The notes: generated by a model from the sequence alone, not told the origin. A DNA stretch of 64,000 nt from Celerinatantimonas yamalensis (GCF_046054155.1 NZ_JBEQCT010000006.1:124001-188000); one strand, 5' to 3'; shown: positions 44,093-54,091, counted from the first letter of the stretch. Numbers and translations: made by a program.

Positions 44093-45280
44093 TTAGCGGT
44101 CTACTGAAATGGAATGTTGCGGGATAACGGCATCGCGATTGACGGACAGACAACCTAGCTGAAATGATTTGGCAATATTTCTGGCAGTCAAACGAATATT
44201 TGCCTCGGTTTGTGCAAACGCTGTTTCTAATGAACAAGGACTTAGTATGACACTGAAAACACAGTCCAAACCGTGACTGTAGACGACTTTTACATCTTGG
44301 CTAAGGCTACCGGCTATACCGATCACTGGTTTGTGATATTTTTTAGCAAGTCTTGCCACGCCGATGGGGACTTTTCCATGGATACTTTGGCTATCAATTC
44401 GCCCTTCGCCGGTAATGACAAGGTCAGCATCTTTTAATTGCTCTTCTAAGTTTAAAACGCTCATGATTAGCTCGACCCCTGAATGAAGCTCGGCATTGAG
44501 ATAACACAAGAGTGCGGCATTGATCCCGCCTCCGGCTCCGGTCCCCGGATAGTGGGCGATCATCCGCCCAGTTTGTTGTTCAAGAACTTTCGCAAAATGT
44601 GTCAAGTTGGCTTCTAACTGGCTAACCGTCTCTGGATCGGCCCCTTTTTGTGGACCAAATATGTGTGAGGCGCCTTGTGGACCGAGTAATGGATTGGTGA
44701 CATCACAAGCAATGGTAATCTGACATTGGTCAAAAATAGGATCTCGCCCAGAGGCGTCAATCTTAACCAACTGATTGAGTGCGCCGCCGCCAGGTTTTAG
44801 CTCTTGACCCATGGCATCGAGAAGATGAACGCCAATCGCTTGCAACAAGCCAGCGCCGCCATCATTGGTGGCACTCCCACCTACGCCAAGAATAATATGT
44901 TTTACCCCTTGTTTGGCGGCTGCTAATAGCAGTTGGCCGGTGCCATAACTGGTTGTTTCTAGAGGGTGTCGCTGCTCTGGAGTGAGCAGTGCCAAACCAC
45001 TGGCTGAAGCCATTTCGACCACGGCTGTTTGCCCATCTCCAGTTACCCCAAATTCAGCCACGACTGGTTCGCCTAAAGGTCCTGTCACTTGTGTTTGTAT
45101 AAATTGCCCATGAGTCGAGGTAATTAGGGCTTGAACCGTACCTTCACCACCATCGGCAATGGGAACTAAGGTGTAGCGAGCATTGGGGTAGACTTCTTGA
45201 AATCCGTGAGCAATATGCTGGGCAACATCGAGTGCACTCATACTTTCTTTAAATGAATCGGGGGCGATGATAATCTTCAT
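44093..45280 (-). CDS. garK: glycerate 2-kinase GarK
   Basis: A 395-residue glycerate kinase (GarK/GlxK family) that phosphorylates D-glycerate, feeding the diacid pathway into glycolysis. Seen are IIAPDSFKESMSALDVA at the N-terminus, PIADGGEGTVQAL, GVGGSATNDGGAGLLQA and TGEGRIDSQSIHGKVPIGVA. It is about 14 residues longer than E. coli GarK because of a C-terminal extension. It follows garR after 62 bases that contain a hairpin. Confidence 0.95.
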   Translation of the reverse strand: MKIIIAPDSFKESMSALDVAQHIAHGFQEVYPNARYTLVPIADGGEGTVQALITSTHGQFIQTQVTGPLGEPVVAEFGVTGDGQTAVVEMASASGLALLTPEQRHPLETTSYGTGQLLLAAAKQGVKHIILGVGGSATNDGGAGLLQAIGVHLLDAMGQELKPGGGALNQLVKIDASGRDPIFDQCQITIACDVTNPLLGPQGASHIFGPQKGADPETVSQLEANLTHFAKVLEQQTGRMIAHYPGTGAGGGINAALLCYLNAELHSGVELIMSVLNLEEQLKDADLVITGEGRIDSQSIHGKVPIGVARLAKKYHKPVIGIAGSLSQDVKVVYSHGLDCVFSVILSPCSLETAFAQTEANIRLTARNIAKSFQLGCLSVNRDAVIPQHSISVDR

Positions 45281-45315
45281 AATCGATATGCTTCCTGGCT
45301 CTATTCGAAGAAAAT

Positions 45316-45334
45316 GCCAGCCTTAAACGCTGGC
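45316..45334 (-). terminator. attenuator-like hairpin between garR and garK
   Basis: A 6-bp stem GCCAGC/GCTGGC with a 7-base loop. In the operon direction it is followed by ATTTTC, a short U tract. It could trim expression of garK-cdaR relative to garL-garR. Confidence 0.55.
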
Positions 45335-45342
45335 CTAAATTT

Positions 45343-46233
45343 CTATTTTCGAACTTCAATGTTGGCTAATTTTTCATAATATTTAGCTAGGGCACTGTGG
45401 TCACACTCCCCATCTCCGTCATTTTTAACAACTTGCATCATTTCCATGACAGAAGCGGTTAGCGGCAAAGCGCTATGAATGCCGTGCCCTGTTTCAAGTG
45501 CATTGGTCAGATCTTTGATATGCAGATCGATGCGAAATCCGGGCTGGAAATTACCGTCTAATACCATTGGTGCTTTTGCATCCAGCACGGTACTCCCTGC
45601 CAATCCGCCGCGAATGGCTTGATAGACAAGTTCTGGCTCAACGCCTGCTTTGGTCGCTAATGTCAGAGCTTCGGACATGGCCGCAATATTGACGGCAACA
45701 ATCACCTGATTGGCCAGTTTTGTCACATTCCCAGCACCCACTTCGCCAGTGCGAATGACAGAGCTTGCCATACAAGAGAGTAATTCATGATAGCGATCGA
45801 ATACTTCCTGTTTGCCGCCGACCATCACCGATAGCGTGGCATCAATCGCTTTTGGCTCACCGCCACTTACGGGAGCGTCGAGCATTTCGACACCTTGCTT
45901 AGCCAATTGCGTGGCTATTTCACGGCTTGCCAATGGTGCAATGGAGCTCATATCAATGAGAGTGCCACCGGCGGCAAAGCCTTCAGCAATACCATCGTGA
46001 CCGAATACCGCTTCTCTCACATGTGGTGAGTTGGGCAACATGGTGATCACCACATTGACCTGCTCAGCAAGCGTTTTGGAAGAGCTGGCCACTATGGCTC
46101 CAGCTTTTTTTAGTTCTGCGATGTTGTCGGGGTTATGGTCATAAACAATCACTTCATAACCTGCTTTCAACAAGTTTTTACTCATCGGATTGCCCATAAT
46201 GCCTAAGCCGATAAAGCCAATTTTAATACCCAT
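45343..46233 (-). CDS. garR: tartronate semialdehyde reductase GarR
   Basis: A 296-residue NADH-dependent beta-hydroxyacid dehydrogenase that reduces tartronate semialdehyde to D-glycerate. The N-terminal Rossmann motif is IGFIGLGIMGNPMSKNLLKAG, the substrate motif is DAPVSGGEPKA, and the catalytic Lys lies in GNVTKLANQ. This is the third step of glucarate/galactarate breakdown. It lies between garL and garK. Confidence 0.96.
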   Translation of the reverse strand: MGIKIGFIGLGIMGNPMSKNLLKAGYEVIVYDHNPDNIAELKKAGAIVASSSKTLAEQVNVVITMLPNSPHVREAVFGHDGIAEGFAAGGTLIDMSSIAPLASREIATQLAKQGVEMLDAPVSGGEPKAIDATLSVMVGGKQEVFDRYHELLSCMASSVIRTGEVGAGNVTKLANQVIVAVNIAAMSEALTLATKAGVEPELVYQAIRGGLAGSTVLDAKAPMVLDGNFQPGFRIDLHIKDLTNALETGHGIHSALPLTASVMEMMQVVKNDGDGECDHSALAKYYEKLANIEVRK

Positions 46234-46273
46234 AGATGAATCCCCTTTATATTGTTAAATTGTAAGTGAGTGT

Positions 46274-47041
46274 TTACTTGTAGCTTTGAGCTAAGTTAAA
46301 ACAAGCTGATTTAAACAGACCTAGATCGGATCCCACGCCAACGAAATTGGCGCCCCAACTGAGATAGCGCTGCGCATCATCCGGATTCGGCGCCAAAATA
46401 CCGATGCTTTTATTAGCGCTGCTTGCTTGCTTGAAAACATAACGAATTACTTTTTGCACGTCGGGATGAGATGGATTACCCAGATGACCGAGAGAAGCCG
46501 ATAGATCGGCTGGTCCAATGAAAATTCCATCAACGCCATTAACGGCAGCGATCTCTTGGATATGGTCGACGCCTTGCTGAGATTCAATTTGTACAATGAC
46601 ACTGATCGAGTCATTGATATCAGCGAAATAGTTAGCCAGTGTGCCAAACAAGTTACTGCGGTGGGCTACCGAGACACCGCGGATCCCAACCGGTGGATAG
46701 CGAGTGGCACTCACGGCCAATTGAGCTTGCTCTGCATTTTCAACATAAGGGATCAGAAAGTTGTAAAAACCGATATCGAGCAGTTTTTTAATCACTTCCG
46801 GACGATTGACTTGAGGGCGAACAATTGGTGCGCTGGTACTGGTTTTTAACGCCATCAGTTGGGGGATTAAATCACTATATTCATTGGTGGAGTGTTCTAA
46901 ATCTAACAGGAGCCAATCAAATCCTGCCATTCCCAATATCTCAGTTGAGATAGGATTGGCGAGTGCCGACCAACACCCGATAAGGCGTTCTCTGGCTTTG
47001 AGTTTATCACGCAGCCGATTGGGTATTATTGTGTTTGTCAT
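46274..47041 (-). CDS. garL: 5-keto-4-deoxy-D-glucarate aldolase GarL
   Basis: A 255-residue class II (HpcH/HpaI) aldolase that cleaves 5-keto-4-deoxyglucarate to pyruvate and tartronate semialdehyde. Visible are FDWLLLDLEHSTNE with the catalytic-base region, the metal/substrate motifs in VQIESQQGVDHI and GIFIGPADLSASLG, and GIRGVSVAHRSNLFG. E. coli GarL has 256 residues. It is first in the gar operon; a candidate CdaR operator lies about 95 bases upstream. Confidence 0.96.
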   Translation of the reverse strand: MTNTIIPNRLRDKLKARERLIGCWSALANPISTEILGMAGFDWLLLDLEHSTNEYSDLIPQLMALKTSTSAPIVRPQVNRPEVIKKLLDIGFYNFLIPYVENAEQAQLAVSATRYPPVGIRGVSVAHRSNLFGTLANYFADINDSISVIVQIESQQGVDHIQEIAAVNGVDGIFIGPADLSASLGHLGNPSHPDVQKVIRYVFKQASSANKSIGILAPNPDDAQRYLSWGANFVGVGSDLGLFKSACFNLAQSYK

Positions 47042-47135
47042 ATCGATGTCCTTGCATAAAATTCAGATAGATGAGTCGACTTTGATGGCTTTGTTAATGT
47101 GATAACCATCATAGGAGTTCTATCGAATGAGGACA

Positions 47136-47151
47136 TTGGGCAACTGCCCAA
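47136..47151. promoter_or_regulatory. candidate CdaR operator upstream of garL
   Basis: TTGGGCA-AC-TGCCCAA, a perfect 7-bp dyad with a 2-base centre. A related site, TTGGGCA-GT-TGACTAA, lies between gudP and garD at 52314-52329. Sharing between promoters of one pathway suggests a common regulator, most simply CdaR. This is inferred, not matched to a known motif. Confidence 0.6.
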
Positions 47152-48068
47152 ATCAACGATACATATTAAGATTTTTTTTGTTCGACTTAACAAGTGATCG
47201 GTATTGCCTTCACAAATTATAAAAATCAATGAGTTACGTGCTGTCTCAATCCCCATTTATTCATTTTCTAAATCATCAAAATAAGAAAGACTTGCTCAGA
47301 ACTCTTAATCATTTTGGTGAAACGTTTTATTTAGAAATAAACTATGAGTGACAGAGTACTCGACCACATTACGTTAAATAAAGTGGTCTCTAAATAATGG
47401 CTCCTAAATGTAGATCGCTGCACTGATGCAATCACTTTAAGAGATATTGAGCACATAATGTGGCCTATCCTTGTTGTGTTACCTTGCTACTGATGACGGG
47501 AAAATTTTGTCGCACAATGCCCCTAGCAAGATGTAGCACTATTAGGAACAGTTATTTAGGATCGCAGTCGCAGCGTATCTCATTTCTCTAGAAATAGGCG
47601 AGGGAATTCATTTCTTAAAAATATATTTAAATGAATCAGTTATAGTGTCTTTGAACTGCATTCATAATTAAATAGGCGTCAAATAAAAGCTAAAAATAGT
47701 ATTTTGATCCGGTACTCAGTTGAACTTTTGTCTTCATTCGTTATAAAAGCATCTGCGTGAATCGTGTTATGGATAATGTGTAATAGATAATTAATGTATC
47801 GATGAGCTGCATACAGCCCTGTGCTAAATGATTAATCATTGGTGGCATTGGCAAGTCATGTTTTATCGGTTGATCACTATTCTATTTATTTTACAGCTAT
47901 TTCGAGGGTGCCTTCCTTTGAAATACCTCGGTAAGCGATAACTGGTTTTTATCGTCGCTGGGCTATCATTTCAAACTTGTTTGAGTATGTTGTGTCATGT
48001 GAGTGTGATACTTAGTTCGCGCGAATCAAGCTGATGGAAATCGTGAGGATCAATTGATAAATCCAACT
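47152..48068. other. AT-rich gene-free gap between gudD and garL
   Basis: About 0.9 kb between two minus-strand operons of the same pathway. I find no open frame with start signals and no tRNA. Short frames here have no ribosome-binding site. The right side may hold readthrough sequence from gudD; the left side carries the garL promoter. Confidence 0.45.
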
Positions 48069-48090
48069 CGCTGCTCAATGTTGAGCAACG
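48069..48090 (-). terminator. hairpin downstream of gudD
   Basis: A 10-bp stem with one G-U pair (CGTTGCTCAA/TTGAGCAGCG in the transcript) and a 2-base centre, 30 bases after the gudD stop. The following GAGTTGGATTTATC is only moderately T-rich, so this is a probable but not strong terminator of gudP-gudX-gudD. Confidence 0.55.
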
Positions 48091-48119
48091 AATTGATGGA
48101 TTTGAACCCATGACAAGAG

Positions 48120-49457
48120 CTAGCGCAGCATGGCCGCGCGTTTGGGATCAAATTGCCAATCAGGAATGAGAAATTGCATCCCTTGCGCATCATTCCGCGC
48201 ACCTAGATGTTGGTCTACATATAGCCGATGCGCCGCCTCAATCTGAGCCATATCAATCTCGACACCCAGTCCCGGGCGCTGTGGAAGCTGTATCATCCCA
48301 TTGTTGATGGTAAGTGGTGCGCGAGTCAATCGTTCATCACCTTCTTGCCAAATCCAGTGGGTATCGATGGCGGTGATCTCTCCTGGCGCGGCGGCGGCTA
48401 CTTGTGTCAACATCGCCAATGAGATATCGAAGTGATTATTGGAGTGAGACCCCCAAGTGAGCCCCCATTCGTGACACATCTGCGCAACCCGAATGGAGCC
48501 TTGCATGGTCCAAAAATGCGGATCAGCTAGGGGGATATCAACGCTATGAAGTTGGATGCTATGTTGCATCTGTCGCCAATCGGTTGCGATCATATTAGTT
48601 GCGGTCGGAATGCCCGTTGCACGACGAAATTCAGCCATAATTTCACGGCCCGAATAGCCTTGTTCGGCGCCACATGGGTCTTCGGCATAAGTGAGTATAT
48701 CCTTAAGCTGATGGCCTATGCTGATGGCTTGTTGAAGACTCCACGAACCGTTTGGATCGAGGGTAATCCGTGCTTCGGGAAAGCGCTGGCTTAGCTCTGT
48801 GACAGCTTGCGCTTCGTCCTCTGCGTTGAGAACGCCTCCTTTTAATTTGAAATCGGCAAAGCCATATTTTTCAAAGGCCGCTTCGGCTAGCGCTACAATA
48901 GCTGGGGCATCCATGGTGGGTCTACGACGCAGACGATACCAAGCATCGATTTGGTCGTCGGCGGTTAGGTAGGGGCAATCTGTTCTTTGGCTGTCGCCGA
49001 CATAAAATAAATAACCGAGCATTTTGACTGCATCACGTTGTTGCCCTTCCCCCAGTAATGCGGCAATGGGTACCCCGAGTGATTGACCGAGTAGATCCAG
49101 CATCGCAGTTTCAATAGCGGTTACGGCATGGATCGTGGTACGAAGATCAAACGTTTGCATGCCTCGGCCGGACTTATCTCGTTGGGCAAAGGTCTGTTGT
49201 ACTTGGGACATGACATTTTTATATTCGCCGAGTGTTTTACCAATGACCAATTGCTTGGCATCTTCGAGCGTGGCTCGAATTTTTTCCCCGCCCGGGACTT
49301 CGCTAACGCCCTGATTGTTCTGACTATCGGTGAGAATTACGATATTGCGCGTAAAAAAAGGTGCGTGGGCACCACTTAGGTTCATCAACATACTATCGTG
49401 CCCAGCAACAGGGATGACCTGCATGTGCGTGATTTTAGGTGCAGTTGAAAAGGTCAT
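48120..49457 (-). CDS. gudD: D-glucarate dehydratase GudD
   Basis: A 445-residue enolase-superfamily enzyme that dehydrates D-glucarate (and L-idarate) to 5-keto-4-deoxyglucarate. The catalytic FKLKGGV lysine pair, metal ligands in LDPNGSW, AEDPCGAEQG and NMIATDW, and the catalytic His in WGSHSNNHFDISLA are all present. The opening ITHMQVIPVAGHDSMLMNLSGAHAPFFTRN and the FWTMQGSIRVAQMCHEWG segment match GudD rather than GudX. It is last in gudP-gudX-gudD. Confidence 0.95.
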   Translation of the reverse strand: MTFSTAPKITHMQVIPVAGHDSMLMNLSGAHAPFFTRNIVILTDSQNNQGVSEVPGGEKIRATLEDAKQLVIGKTLGEYKNVMSQVQQTFAQRDKSGRGMQTFDLRTTIHAVTAIETAMLDLLGQSLGVPIAALLGEGQQRDAVKMLGYLFYVGDSQRTDCPYLTADDQIDAWYRLRRRPTMDAPAIVALAEAAFEKYGFADFKLKGGVLNAEDEAQAVTELSQRFPEARITLDPNGSWSLQQAISIGHQLKDILTYAEDPCGAEQGYSGREIMAEFRRATGIPTATNMIATDWRQMQHSIQLHSVDIPLADPHFWTMQGSIRVAQMCHEWGLTWGSHSNNHFDISLAMLTQVAAAAPGEITAIDTHWIWQEGDERLTRAPLTINNGMIQLPQRPGLGVEIDMAQIEAAHRLYVDQHLGARNDAQGMQFLIPDWQFDPKRAAMLR

Positions 49458-49478
49458 GATTATTTCCTTTTTTAATTA

Positions 49479-50810
49479 TTAGTTTCGAACGAGACAAGGC
49501 CGTTTGCGATCAAATTGCCAACCGGGAATCAGGTATTGCATCGCAGCTGCGTCATTTCTATTTCCATTGGCTAACTGGGCATAGAGCTGATGGGCCCGCT
49601 CTAGTTGCTCTCTGTCCAGTTCAATTCCCAAACCTGGTTGGTCTGACAGTCTGATCTGCCCCTGCTCAATGGTCAGTGGTTGACGAGTTAGGTGCTGACC
49701 TTCCTGCCAAATCCAATGCGTATCAATAGCGGTTGGGTTCCCAGGAGCACTGGCACCAACGTGGGTAAACATAGCCATTGAAATATCAAAATGATTGTTT
49801 GAGTGGCATCCCCAAGTTAACCCCCATTCATGGCATAACTGAGCGACTTGAACCGCGCCACTGAGCGTCCAAAAATGCGGATCGGCAAGCGGAATATCGA
49901 TGGCATCTAGCTTTATTGTGCTCTGGAGCTCACGCCAGTTAGTGGCGATCATGTTTGTTGCGACTGGAATGCCCGTCGCACGGCGAAATTCAGCCATAAT
50001 TTCCCGCCCTGAGTAACCTTGCTCAGCGCCACATGGATCTTCGACGTAAGCCAATTTACCTTTCAGTGGCGTACATAACGCAATGGCTTCGTTGAGTGAC
50101 CACCCGCCATTAGGATCAATGGTAATGCGAGCTTCTGGGAAGCGACTTACCAACTGATGGACAGTTTCAATCTCTTTTTCGCCGCTGAAGACTCCCCCCT
50201 TAAGTTTGAAGTCTTTAAACCCATATCGGTCTTGAGCCGCTTCTGCTTGAGCGACAACCGCGTCACTTGTCAGAGCCGATTGGCGCCGAATTTGATACCA
50301 AGGATGTCCTCCTTGTGGTGCTTGATAGAGGAGATCTGTTTGCTTAGCATCACCAACATAGAACAGATAACCTAAAACCGTGACTGCATCACGTTGCTTG
50401 CCTGAACCTAATAGTTCAGCGACAGGAACATTCAAAAATTGGCCCATCAGATCCAGTAACGCAGCCTCGATGGCTGCTACAGCATTTATTCGTAACTCAA
50501 AAGTCCATGCGCCTTGGCCTAAGGTGGCGTAATCATCTTGCTGCTGGGCATGATTGGCCTGATAAACCAGCCTGTGTAGATAAGCGAGAGGTTGGTCAAC
50601 TAGACTCGATGCGATTTGTTCGAGTGTAGACTTAATGACCTCCCCACCCGGTGCTTCACCCAGACCTATATGGCCGCAACTATCAGTGATAATGACAATA
50701 TTGCGGGTAAAATATGGTGCATGAGCGCCGCCAATATTTAATAGCATGCTATCGATGCCGGCGACCGGAATGACCTCTACGGAACGGATAATCGGATATT
50801 CAGATGTCAT
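49479..50810 (-). CDS. gudX: glucarate dehydratase-related protein GudX
   Basis: A 443-residue paralogue of GudD. Features shared with E. coli GudX and not GudD include DYATLGQGAWTFELRINAVAA, FWTLSGAVQVAQLCHEWGLTWGCHSNNHFD (Gly-Cys in place of Gly-Ser) and IPGWQFDRKRP. All enolase-superfamily metal ligands seem intact (FKLKGGV, IDPNGGW, VEDPCGAEQG). GudX activity in E. coli is weak or uncertain, so its contribution is unclear. I chose ATG 50810 (MTSEYPIIRS), which has GAGGAA upstream; a longer frame would overlap gudP. Confidence 0.9.
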   Translation of the reverse strand: MTSEYPIIRSVEVIPVAGIDSMLLNIGGAHAPYFTRNIVIITDSCGHIGLGEAPGGEVIKSTLEQIASSLVDQPLAYLHRLVYQANHAQQQDDYATLGQGAWTFELRINAVAAIEAALLDLMGQFLNVPVAELLGSGKQRDAVTVLGYLFYVGDAKQTDLLYQAPQGGHPWYQIRRQSALTSDAVVAQAEAAQDRYGFKDFKLKGGVFSGEKEIETVHQLVSRFPEARITIDPNGGWSLNEAIALCTPLKGKLAYVEDPCGAEQGYSGREIMAEFRRATGIPVATNMIATNWRELQSTIKLDAIDIPLADPHFWTLSGAVQVAQLCHEWGLTWGCHSNNHFDISMAMFTHVGASAPGNPTAIDTHWIWQEGQHLTRQPLTIEQGQIRLSDQPGLGIELDREQLERAHQLYAQLANGNRNDAAAMQYLIPGWQFDRKRPCLVRN

Positions 50811-50823
50811 GATAAATATTTCC

Positions 50824-52212
50824 TCACGCGTGGAATGTTGAAGACAATTTAATTCGTTCAATTTTGCCGACGATGATGACGTAACTTATTACGGCCACTA
50901 AGGCATGTATGCCGACGTAGAGTAGGGCGCCATTGAATGAACCCGTGATGGCAATGATGTAACCAATCGCGATGGGTGTGACAATGCCCGATATATTGCC
51001 GATCATGTTGAATATGCCCCCGCTTAACCCAGCCACTTCTCGAGGTGCTGCATCCGACATTACCGCCCAGCCCAGTGCGCCAAGGCCTTTGCCGAAAAAG
51101 GATAAGGCCATGAAGCCGACAACTAACCAGTCTGCATTGACATAGTTACAGCCGATCATCGAAGTAGAGAGCAACATGCCAGCGATGATAGGGATCTTGC
51201 GAGCCCAGGTTAGTGATACGCCTCGAGTTAATAGATAATCAGAAATCACGCCACCAGAAATGCCGCCTACGAAGCCGCAAATGGCCGGAATCGCCGCAAT
51301 AAATCCGGCATGGAGAATGCTCATGCCTCGAGCTTGTATTAAGTAAACAGGAAACCAAGTAATGAAAAAGTAGGTGAGTGCATTGATGCAATATTGACCG
51401 AGACAGATTCCTAGCATCATCCTTGATGAGAGAAGCTCGGTAATCGCCGCTTTTTTAGAAATGGTGGGTAGCTTTGCTTGTGCAGTGAGCTGTTGGGCTG
51501 GGGTTTGCTTGTCATCATTGGGCTGGTCAAGGTTTGTTAATGCTCCGCCAGCTTCAATATACGCCAGTTCAGCGGCGTTGATCGAAGGGTGTTGTTTGGG
51601 AGGATAGATAATTTTCTGCCAAAAAAATGCCGCAACTAAACCGACACCACCCATGAAGAAGAACACATAGTGCCAACCAAAAGCGTGGGTTAGCCAGCCC
51701 ATGATGGGGGCAAAAATAACGGTGGCAAAATATTGTGCTGAGTTAAAGATGGCCGAAGCTGTGCCACGTTCTTTGGCTGGGAACCAAGCGGCAACGATGC
51801 GACTATTACCTGGGAATGCGGGTGATTCACAAATCCCGACTAAAAACCGCAAAAGGAATAATACGGCAACCACTGAGGCGCCCGGAAATATATCGATAAA
51901 GCCCTGTACACAAGTAAATATTGACCACGTTATGATCGATATCAGATAGACCCGTTTAGAGCCAAATTTATCAAGCAGTAATCCACCGGGAATTTGACCA
52001 ATAACATAAGCCCATGAGAAGCCAGAAAAGATAAACCCCATTGCAATTGAATCGATACCCAAGGCGTGTGACATCGAGTCGCCAACAATGGACAGAGTTG
52101 CTCGGTCTCCATAATTCACGGACGTAATAATAAATAGCATCGCTACGATCCAGTATCGAGCATGGGTCTGTTTTTTCGTGAGTGCAATCGCACTCTCTTT
52201 GACTTGTTCCAT
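50824..52212 (-). CDS. gudP: glucarate/galactarate MFS transporter GudP
   Basis: A 462-residue inner-membrane transporter of the anion:cation symporter (ACS) branch of the major facilitator superfamily, with about 12 TM helices. VNYGDRATLSIVGDSMSHALG, the AYVIGQIPGGLLLDKFGSKRVY motif between TM2 and TM3, and FPGNSRIVAAWFPAKERGTASAIFNSAQYF are typical of GudP/GarP. A charged central loop (about 215-255) separates the two halves. It opens gudP-gudX-gudD and is divergent from garD. Confidence 0.93.
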   Translation of the reverse strand: MEQVKESAIALTKKQTHARYWIVAMLFIITSVNYGDRATLSIVGDSMSHALGIDSIAMGFIFSGFSWAYVIGQIPGGLLLDKFGSKRVYLISIITWSIFTCVQGFIDIFPGASVVAVLFLLRFLVGICESPAFPGNSRIVAAWFPAKERGTASAIFNSAQYFATVIFAPIMGWLTHAFGWHYVFFFMGGVGLVAAFFWQKIIYPPKQHPSINAAELAYIEAGGALTNLDQPNDDKQTPAQQLTAQAKLPTISKKAAITELLSSRMMLGICLGQYCINALTYFFITWFPVYLIQARGMSILHAGFIAAIPAICGFVGGISGGVISDYLLTRGVSLTWARKIPIIAGMLLSTSMIGCNYVNADWLVVGFMALSFFGKGLGALGWAVMSDAAPREVAGLSGGIFNMIGNISGIVTPIAIGYIIAITGSFNGALLYVGIHALVAVISYVIIVGKIERIKLSSTFHA

Positions 52213-52313
52213 AATCCCTTCACCTTTTATCTAGTTATAGTTGTCGCAACTTATCGATGTAATTGCATTTTATTAGCTACAAACATTGTATGAATTTCGG
52301 CCAAGTTGACGCA

Positions 52314-52329
52314 TTGGGCAGTTGACTAA
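52314..52329. promoter_or_regulatory. candidate CdaR operator between gudP and garD
   Basis: TTGGGCA-GT-TGACTAA: the left half matches the garL-upstream dyad exactly and the right half matches 5 of 7. A nearby AGTTGAC (52304-52310) repeats part of it. The position in the 291-base divergent region could serve both promoters. The assignment is inference. Confidence 0.5.
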
Positions 52330-52503
52330 AGATGTGGGCTTTTTTAATTAGAGAATCGGTCAAGTTCACAACTCGGTGGTAGGAGAATCACAAAATTGAT
52401 AAAGAGTCGAAGTTCAACGATTGTCGCTAAGATGGATCGTGGCGCATATTGACTTCCAGCAACGGTTGGTCCGATGGTGAATTGAACAAATAGAGAGGCT
52501 TTG

Positions 52504-54054
52504 ATGGAAACACAATCTGTGCGTCCCATTCTGATACAAGTTGATCAATGCGATAATGTCGCAATTATTGCTAATGAAGAGGGGCTTGAGCAGGGAACGA
52601 TGCTCAGCAATGGGATCTTTCTTCAAGAAACTATACCTATGGGTCATAAGGTGACGCTAGCCGACTTAGCTCAAGGTGATGCTATCCGGCGTTATAACCA
52701 AGTCATCGGGTATGCCAGTGAAGCACTGCCTGCCGGAAGCTGGGTTCATCAGTTTCGGGTTGAGCTGCCAAAAGCGCCACAATTAGATGAGTTAGTCTAT
52801 GACGATCATCCGCCCCAAACATTATCACCGCTTGAAGGGTATTATTTTGATGGCTATCGCAATCCTGATGGCAGTGTAGGAACTAAAAATTTGCTTGCAG
52901 TAACCACGACCGTGCACTGTGTTGCGGGTGTTGTGGATTACATTGTCGAGCGGATTGAAAAGCAATTATTGCCTCACTATCCCAATGTTGATGGCGTGGT
53001 AGCGCTCAATCATCTTTATGGCTGTGGTGTCGCTATCAATGCCCCTGCCGCGGTTGTTCCGATCAGAACCTTGCACAATCTGGCTAAAAATCCGAATTTT
53101 GGTTCAGAAGTGCTTGTTGTTGGATTGGGCTGCGAAAAATTGCAACCCGAGCTGCTGTTAAACGCAGAACATGAGCCTATCGCGATCCCTAAGCAGCAGA
53201 TCATTATGTTGCAAGATGAAAAACATCACGGTTTTCAGTCGATGGTCAATGAAGTGCTAACACAGGCTAACGTGTTGCTTGGGCGATTAAACCAGCGGTC
53301 TCGAGAGCGCTGTCCTGTCAGTAACCTCGTTGTGGGAATGCAGTGCGGGGGCAGTGATGCGTTCTCTGGGGTAACGGCTAATCCTGCAGTAGGGTATGCC
53401 TCTGATTTGTTAGTTCGCTGCGGCGCAACGGTGATGTTTTCGGAAGTGACTGAGGTTCGTGATGCCATTCATCTGTTAGTTCCGCGCGCCGCAAATGCCA
53501 AAGTTGCTAGCGATCTGATTGCCCAGATGCGCTGGTATGACAATTACTTAGCCGCAGGACAAACTGATCGCAGCGCTAACCCTTCGCCAGGAAATAAAAA
53601 AGGAGGGTTGGCCAATGTGGTCGAAAAAGCATTAGGTTCAATCGCTAAATCTGGAACTAGCGCGATCGTGGAAGTGATAGCAGCAGGAGAGCGGCCACAG
53701 CGCAAAGGGTTGATCTTCGCAGCAACGCCGGCAAGTGATTTTGTTTGCGGGACGCAGCAGCTTGCCAGTGGGATTACATTACAAGTTTTTACCACCGGCA
53801 GAGGTACGCCCTATGGGTTGAAAGCGATTCCCGTGATTAAAATGGCGACCAATAGTGCGCTGGCTCATCGCTGGGATGATTTGATTGATATGAATGCTGG
53901 GACGATTGCAGAAGGCCTCAATAGTATTGAACAAATTGGTCAACAGCTATTTGAGATGATTCTCGCAGTTGCTAGTGGGCGGCACCAAACATGGGCAGAA
54001 AGATGGGGATTATATAATCAGTTATCCGTTTTTAATCCAGCGCCTATTACTTGA
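52504..54054 (+). CDS. garD: galactarate dehydratase GarD
   Basis: A 516-residue enzyme of the UxaA/GarD family that dehydrates galactarate to 5-keto-4-deoxyglucarate. An N-terminal SAF-type domain (about 5-95) is followed by the catalytic region, with GYRNPDGSVGTKNLLAV, the conserved Cys/His-rich LNHLYGCGVAINAP, GLGCEKLQPE, GMQCGGSDAFSGVTANPAVGYA and FTTGRGTPYG. Family members use a divalent metal, usually Fe2+. I chose the ATG at 52504 with AGAGG upstream; a TTG directly precedes it. It is monocistronic and divergent from gudP. Confidence 0.96.
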   Translation: METQSVRPILIQVDQCDNVAIIANEEGLEQGTMLSNGIFLQETIPMGHKVTLADLAQGDAIRRYNQVIGYASEALPAGSWVHQFRVELPKAPQLDELVYDDHPPQTLSPLEGYYFDGYRNPDGSVGTKNLLAVTTTVHCVAGVVDYIVERIEKQLLPHYPNVDGVVALNHLYGCGVAINAPAAVVPIRTLHNLAKNPNFGSEVLVVGLGCEKLQPELLLNAEHEPIAIPKQQIIMLQDEKHHGFQSMVNEVLTQANVLLGRLNQRSRERCPVSNLVVGMQCGGSDAFSGVTANPAVGYASDLLVRCGATVMFSEVTEVRDAIHLLVPRAANAKVASDLIAQMRWYDNYLAAGQTDRSANPSPGNKKGGLANVVEKALGSIAKSGTSAIVEVIAAGERPQRKGLIFAATPASDFVCGTQQLASGITLQVFTTGRGTPYGLKAIPVIKMATNSALAHRWDDLIDMNAGTIAEGLNSIEQIGQQLFEMILAVASGRHQTWAERWGLYNQLSVFNPAPIT

Positions 54055-54091
54055 TAGAAGCCGATACTGCTTGCGTTGATGTGCCGTTTGC

